Positions 16,370-27,318 of a DNA stretch of 58,177 nucleotides are shown piece after piece. The notes beneath the pieces were generated by a model. That model was not told the origin of the DNA. It did no database searches and saw only the letters and a list, made by a program, of their open reading frames with translations. Origin of the DNA: an uncultured Alphaproteobacteria bacterium (GTDB lineage Bacteria > Pseudomonadota > Alphaproteobacteria > UBA3830); contig CALXQM010000015.1 of the NCBI GenBank assembly GCA_944390765.1, forward strand, positions 1 through 58,177, in the 5' to 3' direction. The translations under genes were made by a program, and so were the position numbers. Position 1 is the stretch's first letter, and each line of letters opens with the position of its first letter.

Positions 16370-18106
16370 ATGTCAGATTTTTTTCTGAATAAAAATTCAA
16401 AGCCTAATAACCTTGATTTATTTCAATTTGCTGTTTTAAACCCTCAAATAGCAATGTTAGCTTTTTTGAAATTAGGAGAAGAAATGTCTTCTCAACCAAA
16501 AAAAATAGAAGCTTCACAACAGGATTTATTAAAAAGACTGATTGAATTACAAAAATCATTTATTGCGGAAGTATGTAATCAAGGTAAAGAAAGCTTAAAC
16601 TTTAAGTATAACGAAAAAGAAAAAAAATTCGAAGAAAATACGTTTGAAAATAATCCAATGATGTTATTTGCTAGAAAATTTTACGAAACTACTTCATCAT
16701 GGATGATTGATACATTAGATAGATTTAACAATAATGTTGATTCTCGGGTAATGCATAATGCTAAATTTTTTCTAAAACAATACATTGATATGTTATCCCC
16801 CGATAACTTTCCTTTCTTGAATCCAAAAGTTTTGAATGAAACTCTAAATACCAATGGAGAAAATTTCAAAAAAGGATTACATATGTTCTTGAGTGATTTG
16901 AAAAAAGGAGCAATTACAACAAACGATAGAGATTTTTTTAGAATAGGGGAGAATATCGCAAATACCCCAGGTAAGGTAATTTTTCAAAATGATATTATTG
17001 AATTGATTCAATATACACCTACAACTGAAAAAGTATTTTCTAAACCTATATTATTTATACCTCCTTGGATAAATAAATTTTATGTTTTAGATCTAAATGA
17101 GAAATATTCATTTGTAAAATGGTTAATAAATAAAGGTTTTACTATTTTTATGATATCATGGGTAAATCCTGATAAAAGATATAGAAAAATAAATTTTGAA
17201 GACTATGCATTTAATGGTGTATTAGACGCAATTGATAAAATATACGATGTTACTCATTCAAAATCTCTACATACAATAGGTTATTGTGTAGGAGGCACTT
17301 TAATTTCAAGTTTATTAGCATGTTTAAAAAATCCGTTATGTAAAAGACAGCCAAAAATAAAAATAGAATCTGCTACTTTATTAACTACTCTATTAGATTT
17401 TGAACATGCTGGTGATATGTCAGTATTCATGAGTGGGAATTATCTAGATGCAATAACAGCTCAAATGGAAGAAAAGGGTATATTAGATGGTAGTGTAATG
17501 TACAATACATTTAGCGCGTTAAAAGCAAAAGATATGATATGGAGATATTTTATCAATAGTTATATGTTAGGTAAAAAACCTGCTCCGCATGAAATTCTAT
17601 TTTGGAATTCTGATCCAACAAATTTAACAAAAGCTATGCAAACGTTTTTATCACATGATTTATATAGAGATAATTTACTAAAAACAGGCACATTATCTAT
17701 GTATGGTATACCTATTAACCTTAAATTAGTAAAAAATCCCATATATATGGTATCTATGAAAAAAGATCATTTAGTTCCGTGGCAGGCGGCATTTGATAGT
17801 ATGAAATTATTAGGAGGGAAAATACGATTCGTTGTGGGTGGCTCAGGACACGTTGCTGGAGTAATTAATCATCCAGATAGAAATAAATATTCATATTGGA
17901 TTAATGATAAAATAACAGAAACTGCACAAGAATGGTTTGACACAGCAAAGGAAATTGCGGGTTCATGGTGGAATGATTGGCTTTTATGGATTAAACCTAT
18001 GGCCGGTAGTTTAATATCACCTCCATTTATTAAAGAATTTTTAAGGAATTCCCCAGGAATATACGTAAAAAATATGGTTCCAAAGCAACTATCAATTAAA
18101 AAATAG
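16370..18106 (+). CDS. phaC: Poly(3-hydroxyalkanoate) synthase, class I
   Basis: Polymerises hydroxyacyl-CoA into storage polyester. The 578-residue length and the N-terminal domain of about 200 residues fit class I enzymes. The catalytic triad is visible: lipase-like box GYCVGG with C306, D466 in KKDHLVPW and H494 in GGSGHVAGV. Other family marks are FIPPWINKFYVLDL, SWVNPD and FLLW-like WNDWLLWIKP near the end. An AAGGATCAGTC leader gives a fair ribosome site. No phaA, phaB or phasin gene is beside it, so the monomer supply is encoded elsewhere or comes from another route. Confidence 0.93.
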   Translation: MSDFFLNKNSKPNNLDLFQFAVLNPQIAMLAFLKLGEEMSSQPKKIEASQQDLLKRLIELQKSFIAEVCNQGKESLNFKYNEKEKKFEENTFENNPMMLFARKFYETTSSWMIDTLDRFNNNVDSRVMHNAKFFLKQYIDMLSPDNFPFLNPKVLNETLNTNGENFKKGLHMFLSDLKKGAITTNDRDFFRIGENIANTPGKVIFQNDIIELIQYTPTTEKVFSKPILFIPPWINKFYVLDLNEKYSFVKWLINKGFTIFMISWVNPDKRYRKINFEDYAFNGVLDAIDKIYDVTHSKSLHTIGYCVGGTLISSLLACLKNPLCKRQPKIKIESATLLTTLLDFEHAGDMSVFMSGNYLDAITAQMEEKGILDGSVMYNTFSALKAKDMIWRYFINSYMLGKKPAPHEILFWNSDPTNLTKAMQTFLSHDLYRDNLLKTGTLSMYGIPINLKLVKNPIYMVSMKKDHLVPWQAAFDSMKLLGGKIRFVVGGSGHVAGVINHPDRNKYSYWINDKITETAQEWFDTAKEIAGSWWNDWLLWIKPMAGSLISPPFIKEFLRNSPGIYVKNMVPKQLSIKK

Positions 18107-18206
18107 CCTGAATTTCTTATTTTTTACAAAAATAGTTGTAATTACTATTGCTGAAATTTCTAAAATTGTGTTAGGATTCGCTGATAATTAAGGAGCAGTA
18201 ATAAAT

Positions 18207-18479
18207 ATGAATAAAATTGATTTTGTTAGAGCAATTGCTGAAAATTCTGGTTTAACTATTAAAGACACAGGAAAATTTTTGGATTCATTTATAGAAGTAA
18301 CGAAATCTACCTTATCTAAAGGAGAAGAAATTGTTATTATCGGTTTTGGAACATTCTCAGTTGGAGAGAGAAGTGCACGTCCAGGAAGGGATTTCAAAAC
18401 AGGTAAGATTATCGAAGTTCCAGCTTCAAAAGTTATTAAGTTCAAAGTCGGTAAAGGCTTAAAAGAAGCTGTAAAATAA
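18207..18479 (+). CDS. hup: DNA-binding protein HU
   Basis: A 90-residue histone-like protein of the HU/IHF family. The dimer core (MNKIDFVRAIAENSGLTIKD) and the arm block GFGTFSVGERSARPGRDFKT, then GKIIEVPASKVIKFK, are all typical of HU. It has its own strong AAGGAGCAGTAATAAAT leader. A likely terminator follows at 18491. Confidence 0.92.
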   Translation: MNKIDFVRAIAENSGLTIKDTGKFLDSFIEVTKSTLSKGEEIVIIGFGTFSVGERSARPGRDFKTGKIIEVPASKVIKFKVGKGLKEAVK

Positions 18480-18490
18480 ATTAAAAGGTG

Positions 18491-18516
18491 AGGAATTCCT
18501 ATTAAACGGAATTCCT
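18491..18516 (+). terminator. Probable terminator of the HU gene
   Basis: A 9-bp inverted repeat AGGAATTCC (18491-18499) and GGAATTCCT (18508-18516) with an 8-base loop, 12 bases after the HU stop. The T-tract behind it (ATTTGTGTATTT) is weak, so strength is uncertain. Confidence 0.5.
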
Positions 18517-18548
18517 ATTTGTGTATTTAGTCCTTAAACAAGTTTTTA

Positions 18549-19064
18549 TTATCTTATATTCTCATTAAATATTCCAGGTTTTGGAGAAAAAATAATTACA
18601 GAATTAAAATAATTTTGTTTATTTGATGACATAGTTTTACTGGGACAATATAAGAAGAATCCCATTTCTTTGGTTGTGTTATAATTCATAGATGTGCTAT
18701 TAGTTAAATAGTGATTAGTGTATTCGCAAATGATTTTTATTTCACCAGGTTTTATTGTTAAATTTTTATAAATTTCTTTAGGGTTTACGTTTTGTTTAAA
18801 ATTAATAGAGCTTCCAGGATGCTGTTTAGTATATGTATCAATCTTTGCATATGTTTTTTCAGCACTCCACGGACACCAAATTTTTATAACAGAGGCATTT
18901 CCATTATCTAATCCTTTTATATAATGAATCCATGCGTGAGCGAAAAAATTATCGTCATCAGTCTTAACAGAAAAATTCCGATAATATGGAAGATTTGCAG
19001 CTTGAAAAGCTTGTTTAATTTGATCTAAAGTTATAGCTTTTCCTTGTGATATGTTTTGTAACAT
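18549..19064 (-). CDS. Hypothetical protein
   Basis: A 171-residue protein not recognised. It begins MLQNISQGKAITLDQIKQAF, has no signal peptide or membrane segment, and a TGA lies in frame four codons upstream. Its middle (AHAWIHYIKGLDNGNASVIK, then IWCPWSAEKTYAK) and C-terminal half (IYKNLTIKPGEIKIICEYTN) look like a beta-rich globular protein. It is alone, between HU and a long gene-poor stretch. The missing leader and clean in-frame stop upstream leave open that it is the surviving part of a longer protein. Coding character is good. Confidence 0.5.
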   Translation of the reverse strand: MLQNISQGKAITLDQIKQAFQAANLPYYRNFSVKTDDDNFFAHAWIHYIKGLDNGNASVIKIWCPWSAEKTYAKIDTYTKQHPGSSINFKQNVNPKEIYKNLTIKPGEIKIICEYTNHYLTNSTSMNYNTTKEMGFFLYCPSKTMSSNKQNYFNSVIIFSPKPGIFNENIR

Positions 19065-19731
19065 ATTGACAAATCATAAATTACAGAATTGTGTTTTAGA
19101 CTTTATATATGAAACTTGATAAAGATCGAGTGTATAAAAGATAAGCAAGAGCAATATTGGAATACAGAATGCGAATTCAATGAGAATTGCGCCACGTGTT
19201 TTGACTAAAAATCGATTTACCCCCCCCCGTATTGTCAAATAATTTTCTGCAGATTTTTATTAAAGTATTCATCTGTGTTTCCATATCTTTTCTAATAAAA
19301 TTAATATTTAATTATAAATAAAAAGTTAAAACCGAAAAATTAATAAGCATATTAGAATTGTTTAATAATTATGAAAAGTTGTGAAACTGGGAATAATTAG
19401 AGTGAGAATGAATAGAGATATACTAAAGTATATGAAGAATCACTCAGGATAAATTATCGCATTATTAAACGAAATTTTTCAATATTTTTAGCTTATTATG
19501 TTGATAATTTAATATAATTAAATTATTAACAATTTATTTGCTTCGATGTTTTCGAAAAAATGTATTATAGATAATTAGATTATAAACCATTTTTATAGGA
19601 AAAATAATATGCTTATATTAATAAGCGCTTCTTTTTTTGGATTATGAGAATCTTTCTTCGGAAATGATTTATGAATCAAGGAATGAGTTTATCGTATCAT
19701 ATCTTGTGTAGGATTATTGCAAAAATAAATT
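19065..19731. other. Gene-poor stretch with a nine-base C run
   Basis: 667 bases without a gene I can support. It holds an unusual run of nine C at 19220-19228 in otherwise AT-rich DNA. The part at 19130-19230 is less AT-rich than its surroundings and may be a decayed gene. From 19300 on it is plain AT-rich spacer. Confidence 0.35.
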
Positions 19732-20292
19732 CTATAATTTTATTTTTCTTTTCTTTTGATTTTTTTTATATAAAAAATACACCAATGCAAAACCTAAAAT
19801 AGCTAATGCTCCATACTGAACATATTCAAGATTATCTTTAGCAGTCTCAAGCGCATTGGCAAAAATATATCCTGTTCCAGCGACTAACACTGCCCAAATA
19901 AATGCGGCAGGTATATTTAAAGCTGAATATTTTAGTGGAGAAATATTGGATATTCCTATAATAATTGGGCTAATATTCCTAATGCCATAAACAAAACGGC
20001 AACCGAAAATAAAAGCTGTATCGTATTTATGAAGAAATTCTATTACCTTGCTGGATTTTTCTTTCAATTTTGGATACTTATCTAATAACTTTATACCGTA
20101 AATTCTTCCGACAAAATACAATCCCTGCTCTGTTAACATTGTACCTAAAAATGCAAACAGAGTTACTAATTCTAAAGACATTAATCCTTGTTTACATAAA
20201 AAACCAGCGGTAAGTAATGCAATTTCTCCTTCTATACAGGCAAATAAAAAAACTGCATAATAACCAAATTCTCGAATAAAATCTTCAAACAA
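19732..20292 (-). CDS. DedA family membrane protein
   Basis: A DedA/VTT-domain inner-membrane protein, about 186 residues. The family is linked to flipping of polyprenyl phosphate or phospholipids. Typical parts are YYAVFLFACIEGEIALLTAG (acidic E in the first re-entrant loop), FAFLGTMLTEQGLYFVGR, FIFGCRFVYGIRNISPIIIG (arginine motif) and AAFIWAVLVAGTGYIFA. The open frame extends to 20343, but its first codons lie inside the tRNA-Arg gene, so the real start must be further in. TTG 20292 is the best candidate and has no strong ribosome site. The C-terminus ends in a basic tail (KKNQKKRKIKL). Confidence 0.85.
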   Translation of the reverse strand: MFEDFIREFGYYAVFLFACIEGEIALLTAGFLCKQGLMSLELVTLFAFLGTMLTEQGLYFVGRIYGIKLLDKYPKLKEKSSKVIEFLHKYDTAFIFGCRFVYGIRNISPIIIGISNISPLKYSALNIPAAFIWAVLVAGTGYIFANALETAKDNLEYVQYGALAILGFALVYFLYKKNQKKRKIKL

Positions 20293-20313
20293 AACTATTC
20301 TCTTAATCTCATA

Positions 20314-20390
20314 TGGTGCGCTCGGAAGGAGTCGAACCCTCAACCTTCAGATCCGTAGTCTGACGCTCTATCCAATTGAGCTACGAACGC
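20314..20390 (-). tRNA. tRNA-Arg (ACG)
   Basis: On the minus strand: GCGTTCGTAGCTCAATTGGA, anticodon loop ACTACGGAT (anticodon ACG), T-loop GGTTCGACTCC, encoded CCA at 20314-20316. 77 nt. It is three bases from tRNA-Val, so both are probably made from one transcript. Confidence 0.95.
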
Positions 20391-20393
20391 ATC

Positions 20394-20468
20394 TGGTGGG
20401 TGATAACAGGTTCGAACTGCTGACCCCCTCGGTGTAAACGAGATGCTCTACCACTGAGCTAATCACCC
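20394..20468 (-). tRNA. tRNA-Val (TAC)
   Basis: On the minus strand: GGGTGATTAGCTCAGTGGTA, anticodon loop GTTTACACC (anticodon TAC), T-loop GGTTCGAACC... with AGTTCGAACCT, encoded CCA at 20394-20396. Acceptor arms GGGTGAT and ATCACCC pair. 75 nt. First gene of a two-tRNA unit with tRNA-Arg. Confidence 0.95.
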
Positions 20469-20516
20469 TACTAGCTTAAAAATATATGAATTTTATATGA
20501 CATGCAATAGAGATAA

Positions 20517-21614
20517 TTAATATTTATAATAATTCCTCAATAATGCTGAAAGAATTAATCCTATACTAAACATAAAAGTTAATAAAGAGCTTCCTCCATA
20601 AGATAAAAACGGTAGGGGAATGCCAACGACAGGTAGCATACCTATAACCATTCCAATATTTACAAAAACATGAATAAATAGAAGTAAAGCTAGCCCTTTG
20701 CACATATGCCTGGCGAATTTACTTTTACTTTCAGATCCAACATGAAAAAAATAAAATATAATTCCTATAAATATCATAATAATAAGTATGGATCCAACAA
20801 AACCCATTTCTTCTGAAATAGTAGTAAAAATAAAATCCGTATGTTTTTCTGGAAGAAAATTAAGTCCTCCTTGTGTCCCATGAAAAATTCCCTTACCAAA
20901 AATATGCCCAGATCCAATAGCTATTTTTGATTGCAATACATGATACCCTGTGCCTAAAGGATCTCTTTCTGGATCAAGAAAATCTAAAATTCTATTTTTT
21001 TGATAATCATGTAAAAAACGCCAACCAATCGGACATAAGCAAAAAAATGCTATAACTGTGTAACAAAATGGTTTAAATGGAAAGCCAGCTAAAAAACTCA
21101 TTCCCACACCAATGCCCATAAGTAGAACCGCCGTTCCTAAATCTGGTTGCTTTAAAATTAGTAGCACTGGTAAAAACGTTATAAATAAAGGGAACAAATG
21201 AAACTTTAATTGTTTTAATTCAAAAATAGATAATGAAGAGTAATAACGAGATAAAGCTAATATTAAAGCGATTTTCATAAATTCTGAGGGTTGCAATGTA
21301 ATAATATATAAATCAATCCATCTTTGTGCGCCTAATTTAATAACTCCTAATATTTCAACAAGTAATAAACAAAAAAAGCTGATTAAATAGAAAATATAAG
21401 AAACATTCTCCCAAAATTTTAAATTTGTTATAGCTACTGCATAGGCAACTATTATTCCAAAAAAAATTTTAGCTATATGTTTTTGAACAGAAATGTCATT
21501 TCCTCCAAAAGCTATAACTTGCCCTAATATGCTGAAAATCAACAATAAAGCTATTAAAATAAATAATATTTTTGATTCATTTATAAAAATAATATTTTTT
21601 ATATTAATTTTCAT
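20517..21614 (-). CDS. rodA: Rod-shape peptidoglycan polymerase RodA
   Basis: A 365-residue SEDS glycosyltransferase that builds peptidoglycan strands for side-wall growth with PBP2. About ten membrane segments. SEDS marks are GAQRWIDL with LQPSEFMKIALILALS, KQPDLGTAVLLMGIGVGMSF, the catalytic-loop area LPEKHTDFIFTTISEEMGFV and the end block PVVGIPLPFLSYGGSSLLT. It overlaps mrdA by 11 bases and closes the mre operon. Confidence 0.94.
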   Translation of the reverse strand: MKINIKNIIFINESKILFILIALLLIFSILGQVIAFGGNDISVQKHIAKIFFGIIVAYAVAITNLKFWENVSYIFYLISFFCLLLVEILGVIKLGAQRWIDLYIITLQPSEFMKIALILALSRYYSSLSIFELKQLKFHLFPLFITFLPVLLILKQPDLGTAVLLMGIGVGMSFLAGFPFKPFCYTVIAFFCLCPIGWRFLHDYQKNRILDFLDPERDPLGTGYHVLQSKIAIGSGHIFGKGIFHGTQGGLNFLPEKHTDFIFTTISEEMGFVGSILIIMIFIGIIFYFFHVGSESKSKFARHMCKGLALLLFIHVFVNIGMVIGMLPVVGIPLPFLSYGGSSLLTFMFSIGLILSALLRNYYKY

Positions 21615-23349
21615 TGTTTTTTAGTATCAATTTATCAAAAATTTTTCTTGCAATTGGAGCAGCAACTCTTGCACCTCCACCTCCATGCTCAATTAACACC
21701 GCCACAATATATTGTGGGGAGTCTAATGGAGCAGCACCAACAAAAAATGCATGATCTCTATGTTTCCATTCTAACAATTTTTGATTCATTCCAGCCTCTC
21801 CTGACTTTAAACTTCTTACTTGAGAAGAGCCTGTTTTGCCTGCTATTCCATAATTTGTGCGACATGAGCCACTAGCCGTGCCAGTCCAGCAAACTTGTTT
21901 CAGAGATGCTTTTACTATATCCAAACAATATTTATTTAAATGCACTACTTCATTGTTATTAATATTATTATTTAATATTGTTGGACGGTAATTAATATTA
22001 TCGCTATATATTTTACCCAACATAGTTGCCGTTTGAATTAATGTTGATAATACTGAACCTTGCCCTATTCCTGCTAACATAGTTTCATAAGCATACCAAT
22101 TAGTTCCATATTTTAAAAATTTCCATTCTCTGGATGGGATTAGCCCGGATTTTTCATTAGGCAATTCAATACCTGTTTTTTTACCAAATCCAAATTCTTT
22201 TGCATATTTATTTAAACGTTCTATTCCTAATTTTTTAGCTAATTCGAAAAAAAAACAGTCACAAGATTTACTTAAAGCTTCTGTAATATTTATCCAACCA
22301 TGACCATTTCTATTCCAGCAGTGAAAAACGTGATTATCATGTTTTATTCCACCTAAACACAGTAACTTTTCTTCTTTTGAGATTAATTTTTCTTTTAATG
22401 CAGCATATGCAACTATAATTTTAAAAACTGAACCAGGAGGATATGTTGAGCTACTATATCTATCTAAAAGAGGTTTATAAATACTTGTTGTCCATTCTTT
22501 CCATTCAGAAGGTGAAGGGCCATTACTCATATTGTTTATATTATACCCAGGCACAGATACCAAAGCTAAAACTTTACCTGTTATATCTAGCACACAACAT
22601 GCACCGACTTTATAAGGAGCTAATAAATCATATATATACTTTTGCAACTCTGCATGTGTAGATAGAACTATATCTTTTCCATTTACAGGCTCTTCTTTTT
22701 CGATAATTCTTACTTTATTTCCAATTGAATTAATTTCATGTTGGATATTACCAATTTTACCTTTTAGTTCTTCATTAAATAATAATTCAATTCCTGTTCT
22801 TCCTGTCAGAAACTGTATTTCTTTACTTTGTTTTGATACATATCCGAGTAAATGACTAAATTCATAAGGCATTGTATAATTTCTTGAATATATATTAGAA
22901 ATATAAACACCATTACATTTAAATAAATTCATTGCAACTTTTACATATTCGTCTCTACTCAATTTATCTTTCACAGTAATATTTGCTATTCTTTTCCGTC
23001 TTTGATTTTCTAAATTTTCAATATCAGTTTCAGATAAATAAAGATATTTCTTTAATTCATCTATATTTTTTTGAAAAGTTTTTTTTGAACAATAATCCAT
23101 TATCAAGCGATGTGTATATTCATTATTAGCTAGAATTATCCCATCAGCAGAAAATATACGACCTCTCTTAGGTAATAATGGAAGCACTTTTATTCTATTT
23201 TTATCTGACATTAATTGATATTTCTTTGAATATCTTATTTGTAACAAATATAAATTAGCTATCAAAATTAAACAAAGTAACAAAATAATGATAGAAACAA
23301 CTTTAGATCTAAAAATTAGCTCTTTATGAAAATTATCATCCCTTAACAC
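21604..23349 (-). CDS. mrdA: Penicillin-binding protein 2 (transpeptidase)
   Basis: A 581-residue class B penicillin-binding protein that crosslinks new side-wall peptidoglycan with RodA. One N-terminal membrane anchor (about 15-36), a dimerisation/pedestal domain (LLPKRGRIFSADGIILANNE), then the transpeptidase domain with S-V-F-K in YPPGSVFKII, S-C-D in SKSCDCFFFELAKKLG and KTGSSQV. Start is GTG 23349, seven bases after GAGG, inside the end of mreD. Length (581) is slightly below E. coli PBP2 (633). Confidence 0.94.
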   Translation of the reverse strand: MLRDDNFHKELIFRSKVVSIIILLLCLILIANLYLLQIRYSKKYQLMSDKNRIKVLPLLPKRGRIFSADGIILANNEYTHRLIMDYCSKKTFQKNIDELKKYLYLSETDIENLENQRRKRIANITVKDKLSRDEYVKVAMNLFKCNGVYISNIYSRNYTMPYEFSHLLGYVSKQSKEIQFLTGRTGIELLFNEELKGKIGNIQHEINSIGNKVRIIEKEEPVNGKDIVLSTHAELQKYIYDLLAPYKVGACCVLDITGKVLALVSVPGYNINNMSNGPSPSEWKEWTTSIYKPLLDRYSSSTYPPGSVFKIIVAYAALKEKLISKEEKLLCLGGIKHDNHVFHCWNRNGHGWINITEALSKSCDCFFFELAKKLGIERLNKYAKEFGFGKKTGIELPNEKSGLIPSREWKFLKYGTNWYAYETMLAGIGQGSVLSTLIQTATMLGKIYSDNINYRPTILNNNINNNEVVHLNKYCLDIVKASLKQVCWTGTASGSCRTNYGIAGKTGSSQVRSLKSGEAGMNQKLLEWKHRDHAFFVGAAPLDSPQYIVAVLIEHGGGGARVAAPIARKIFDKLILKNNEN

Positions 23350-23770
23350 GATGAAACCTCTTAATCATTTCAATGATCAAATAGAAAATTAAGGTTTTTA
23401 TCGGTAATAATGCATGTTCATAACAGTTGAAATTGCCATCAAAACAAATTGTAAAGAAATATATCACTATTTCTAGGAAATACAACATCATAAACAAATA
23501 ATAACAAATTATCTCTAATGATAGATTTTGCAATTTTTCTAAATAATTTTTTATAATAAAAGTCACTAAGAATATATGTATAAACGACATACCAACAAAC
23601 GATAAATTATATATATCTAAAAAAACAGACATTATGCATAAAACTATAAAATTCTGCTTATCATATAGAGCATTTATAATTGTTAAAGATATTAAAAGAG
23701 CTAATCCACTATTTTTGGAAACAAATAAAAGTAATATAAATAAAAAAATTAAATTTATCGATTTTTGCAT
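23336..23770 (-). CDS. mreD: Rod shape-determining protein MreD
   Basis: A 144-residue integral membrane protein with five or so hydrophobic segments and little else conserved, as is usual for MreD. Identity rests on size, topology and its place between mreC and mrdA. The FVGMSFIHIFLVTFIIK segment resembles the G-x-x-x-L block of the family. It overlaps mreC by 16 bases and mrdA by 14. Confidence 0.8.
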   Translation of the reverse strand: MQKSINLIFLFILLLFVSKNSGLALLISLTIINALYDKQNFIVLCIMSVFLDIYNLSFVGMSFIHIFLVTFIIKNYLEKLQNLSLEIICYYLFMMLYFLEIVIYFFTICFDGNFNCYEHALLPIKTLIFYLIIEMIKRFHRVKG

Positions 23771-24557
23771 TTATCAATACAAACATATTTAAGATTATTA
23801 AAATTTACAGATGGAACAACAAAATATTCATCATTTCTTTTTTTCACTTTTCCTATAATAATTTTTTCTCGAAATATATTTCCATAACCAGAAGTCTCAA
23901 CTATATTACCTTCTTGTATATCTCCATTAAGTAATGAGATTTTTAAGTTATTTGTGTTATCTCCATTAATCATACAATCTATTCCATTAATTTTAGCTGG
24001 AATATTTGAATTAGAGTCAATAATTAGTAGAATTTTACTCCAACAATCTGAAATTTCAATAACTCGTCCCAATAGTCCTTCTTTGCAAAAAGCAAAATCA
24101 TCTACTTTTATACCTTCTTTAGCACCTTTATCGATTAAAGCAACTTTTGAAAAATCATCACAAAATATTGAAAATACTCTAGCGACAATTATTTTTCCAG
24201 AAACGTTCTTTTTTAATTCTAATTGTTCTCTTAACTCATTATTATCTTTTTCTAGTAATTTTAACTTTTCAATTTCTGATTTTAACATTAGATTTTCATT
24301 CTGTAGAAAGAAGATCATACGACCAGACTCTCCACTAAAATTGTATTTCAAGTTATTTAAATATTTAGATAAATTATCAATAACCTTATATATAGAACAT
24401 CTGAAGTTACAAATTGATTTATCAATGAAGTTATTAATTCCATCGATATAATGAAAAGAAATTATAAAAAGGAAAAAGAGAAGAAAAGTATATATCAAAC
24501 TTATTCTCTTATTTCCTTTAAATAAACTAAACTTACCTTTTTTATAAGACTTACCCA

Positions 24558-24558
<1 letters not shown>
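23755..24558 (-). CDS. mreC: Rod shape-determining protein MreC
   Basis: A 267-residue periplasmic scaffold with one N-terminal membrane segment (about 19-38), a coiled coil (about 75-110: NENLMLKSEIEKLKLLEKDN) and the beta-rich MreC domain (about 120-260: KIIVARVFSIFCDDFSKVAL, then IDKGAKEGIKVDDFAFCKEG and LLGRVIEISDCWSKILLIID). It starts within the stop codon of mreB (TAATG, one-base overlap). Confidence 0.92.
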
Positions 24559-25607
<1,049 letters not shown>

Positions 25608-25734
25608 CTAGTAGTTTAATAAAAATATAGTGACAATTTTTTGTGATAACAAGACTTATCTTATTAATTGGATTGATTTTTTTTATAATAAATATAGAAT
25701 ACATAACCGGTTAAAATAGTAAATTGGAGTTTTT

Positions 25735-26970
25735 GTGAAAAACTTTGTCACCATATCATTAGGGATATTAACTTGTTTTTTTTGTTTGTGTAACAATCCT
25801 TCAGATAATTTGACAGAAACATTAGAAAAAATAAGCGCTAATAATAATGATAACAATAAAGAATCTCTAGAAGATAATAACAAATTAAGCGATAATAATG
25901 AAAACAGCAAAGAAGAAGTTTTAGAAAATAGTGACTCCGAAATATATAATAATATTGCAAAATTAATTGCAGGTCTTGGTAATGTGGATAGTCCGGATTA
26001 CAAACAGTATGCCTTAGAAATAGACCGAGCATGGAATAATTTATTAGATTCTAGCCTTAATAAAATTTCTTCATGGACAGAAAATTATATCTCTAAAAAT
26101 ATTGCAGGTTATAATACAGTTTTTTATCCATTTGGAGGGCCGGATATATCATATGCTTTAACTTTTTTTCCTAATGCTAGTCAATATATCTTAGTTGGAC
26201 TAGAACCTTTAGGAGATTTTGAAAAAATAAAAGAATGTCTGAATTACCCTAAAGTTTATGCTGCATTAAAAGAAGCTTCAACATCTTATTTAGAAAAAGG
26301 ATATTTCATTACTTCTGAAATGTGTACACAATTGGCTAATAATGACATAAGGGGTGGATTAAATTTAATACTGTTGCAATTAGCTCGTTTAGGTTATGAC
26401 ATAGTATCTATAACTAATGGTGGTATTGATGAAAATGGATCTTTTGTATTATCAAATAAAGGGAATATAGATTGTATTCAAATAATTTGTAAAAAAGACG
26501 ATTTTATTAAAAATATCTACTATATAAGGACTGATTTAGAGAATTCAAATAAAAAATTTGATAATCTTATAAATTTTGTAAAAGATTCTAATTTTATAAC
26601 TTTTATAAAAAGTGCGTCATACGCTATGCATAATAGAAGTTTTTCCAAAATTCGTAGTTTTATACTTGAAAATAGCGAATATATTTTACAGGATGATACT
26701 GGAATTCCTTTTTATTTCTTTAGATTAGATTGGAATTGCAAAGCATTTGGAGTATATAGTGAACCTACTTTACCAATTTTTCATTCATATAAGCAACAGA
26801 GTCTAAAAAAGTTCTTTGATGACAATGAATATATAGAGATTCCGTTTAAAATAGGTTATGGATTTAGACAAGGCAGACCAAATTTATTACTCGCAACGCC
26901 TATAAGAAAAAATGTAGAGAAACAAATCGATGCATTAAAAAATAAGAAAAATTGTAATTGTGATAAATAA
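25735..26970 (+). CDS. Exported conserved protein of unknown function
   Basis: A 411-residue protein starting at GTG 25735, five bases after a TTGGAG site. An N-terminal leader (FVTISLGILTCFFCLCNN) with cysteines at the end suggests a signal peptide and perhaps a lipoprotein, though no perfect lipobox is seen. A low-complexity acidic linker rich in N, D and E follows (about 25-70). The folded part has the phrase FYPFGGPDISYALTFFPNAS with YILVGLEPLG (about 130-160), which I recall in a widespread family of uncharacterised exported proteins ('YPF-x-GPD ... FFP-A-x-x-YVL-x-GLEP-G'). It lies divergent from mreB and has no operon partner. Function unknown. Confidence 0.65.
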   Translation: MKNFVTISLGILTCFFCLCNNPSDNLTETLEKISANNNDNNKESLEDNNKLSDNNENSKEEVLENSDSEIYNNIAKLIAGLGNVDSPDYKQYALEIDRAWNNLLDSSLNKISSWTENYISKNIAGYNTVFYPFGGPDISYALTFFPNASQYILVGLEPLGDFEKIKECLNYPKVYAALKEASTSYLEKGYFITSEMCTQLANNDIRGGLNLILLQLARLGYDIVSITNGGIDENGSFVLSNKGNIDCIQIICKKDDFIKNIYYIRTDLENSNKKFDNLINFVKDSNFITFIKSASYAMHNRSFSKIRSFILENSEYILQDDTGIPFYFFRLDWNCKAFGVYSEPTLPIFHSYKQQSLKKFFDDNEYIEIPFKIGYGFRQGRPNLLLATPIRKNVEKQIDALKNKKNCNCDK

Positions 26971-27318
26971 CTTTGATAATATTATGTTTTCTTTATTTTA
27001 ACCATTTACAAACTCACAGGTAGGCTCATAAGAATCTGCGATTGCTTCTATTTTTTCTGCCTTCTTCCATTATCATAGATATGATCAATTAAATATGTAT
27101 ATTTCAACAATTCGTTCCTAAAATTTTTTAGTTTTATATATCTTCTATATTTCTTTCACCGTAGTGAAATTCTATTTCTCTTTGAATTTACTGTAACCAT
27201 AGAGCTAATTGAATCATTGGATAACAAAAAGCTTAATCTTTTTTATGCTAACTTCGTCAAGTATATGCTTAAAGTTATATTCATTAAATTTTATATTATT
27301 GATAATTATTAAATAAAA
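26971..27318. other. Gene-poor stretch with an eroded minus-strand coding remnant
   Basis: No intact gene. On the minus strand several coding-like pieces occur in changing frames, for example RNELLKYTYLIDHIYDNGRR and KKAEKIEAIADSYEPTCEF then VNG before a stop near 27000. This looks like a gene lost by several frameshifts. The family is not recognised. Confidence 0.3.

Noticed and set aside
20293-20343. Upstream extension of the DedA gene
   Set aside because: These codons lie partly inside tRNA-Arg, so translation from 20343 is not credible.
23954-24451. Plus-strand open frame of 165 codons
   Set aside because: Antisense to mreC, which is firmly identified by operon place and sequence.
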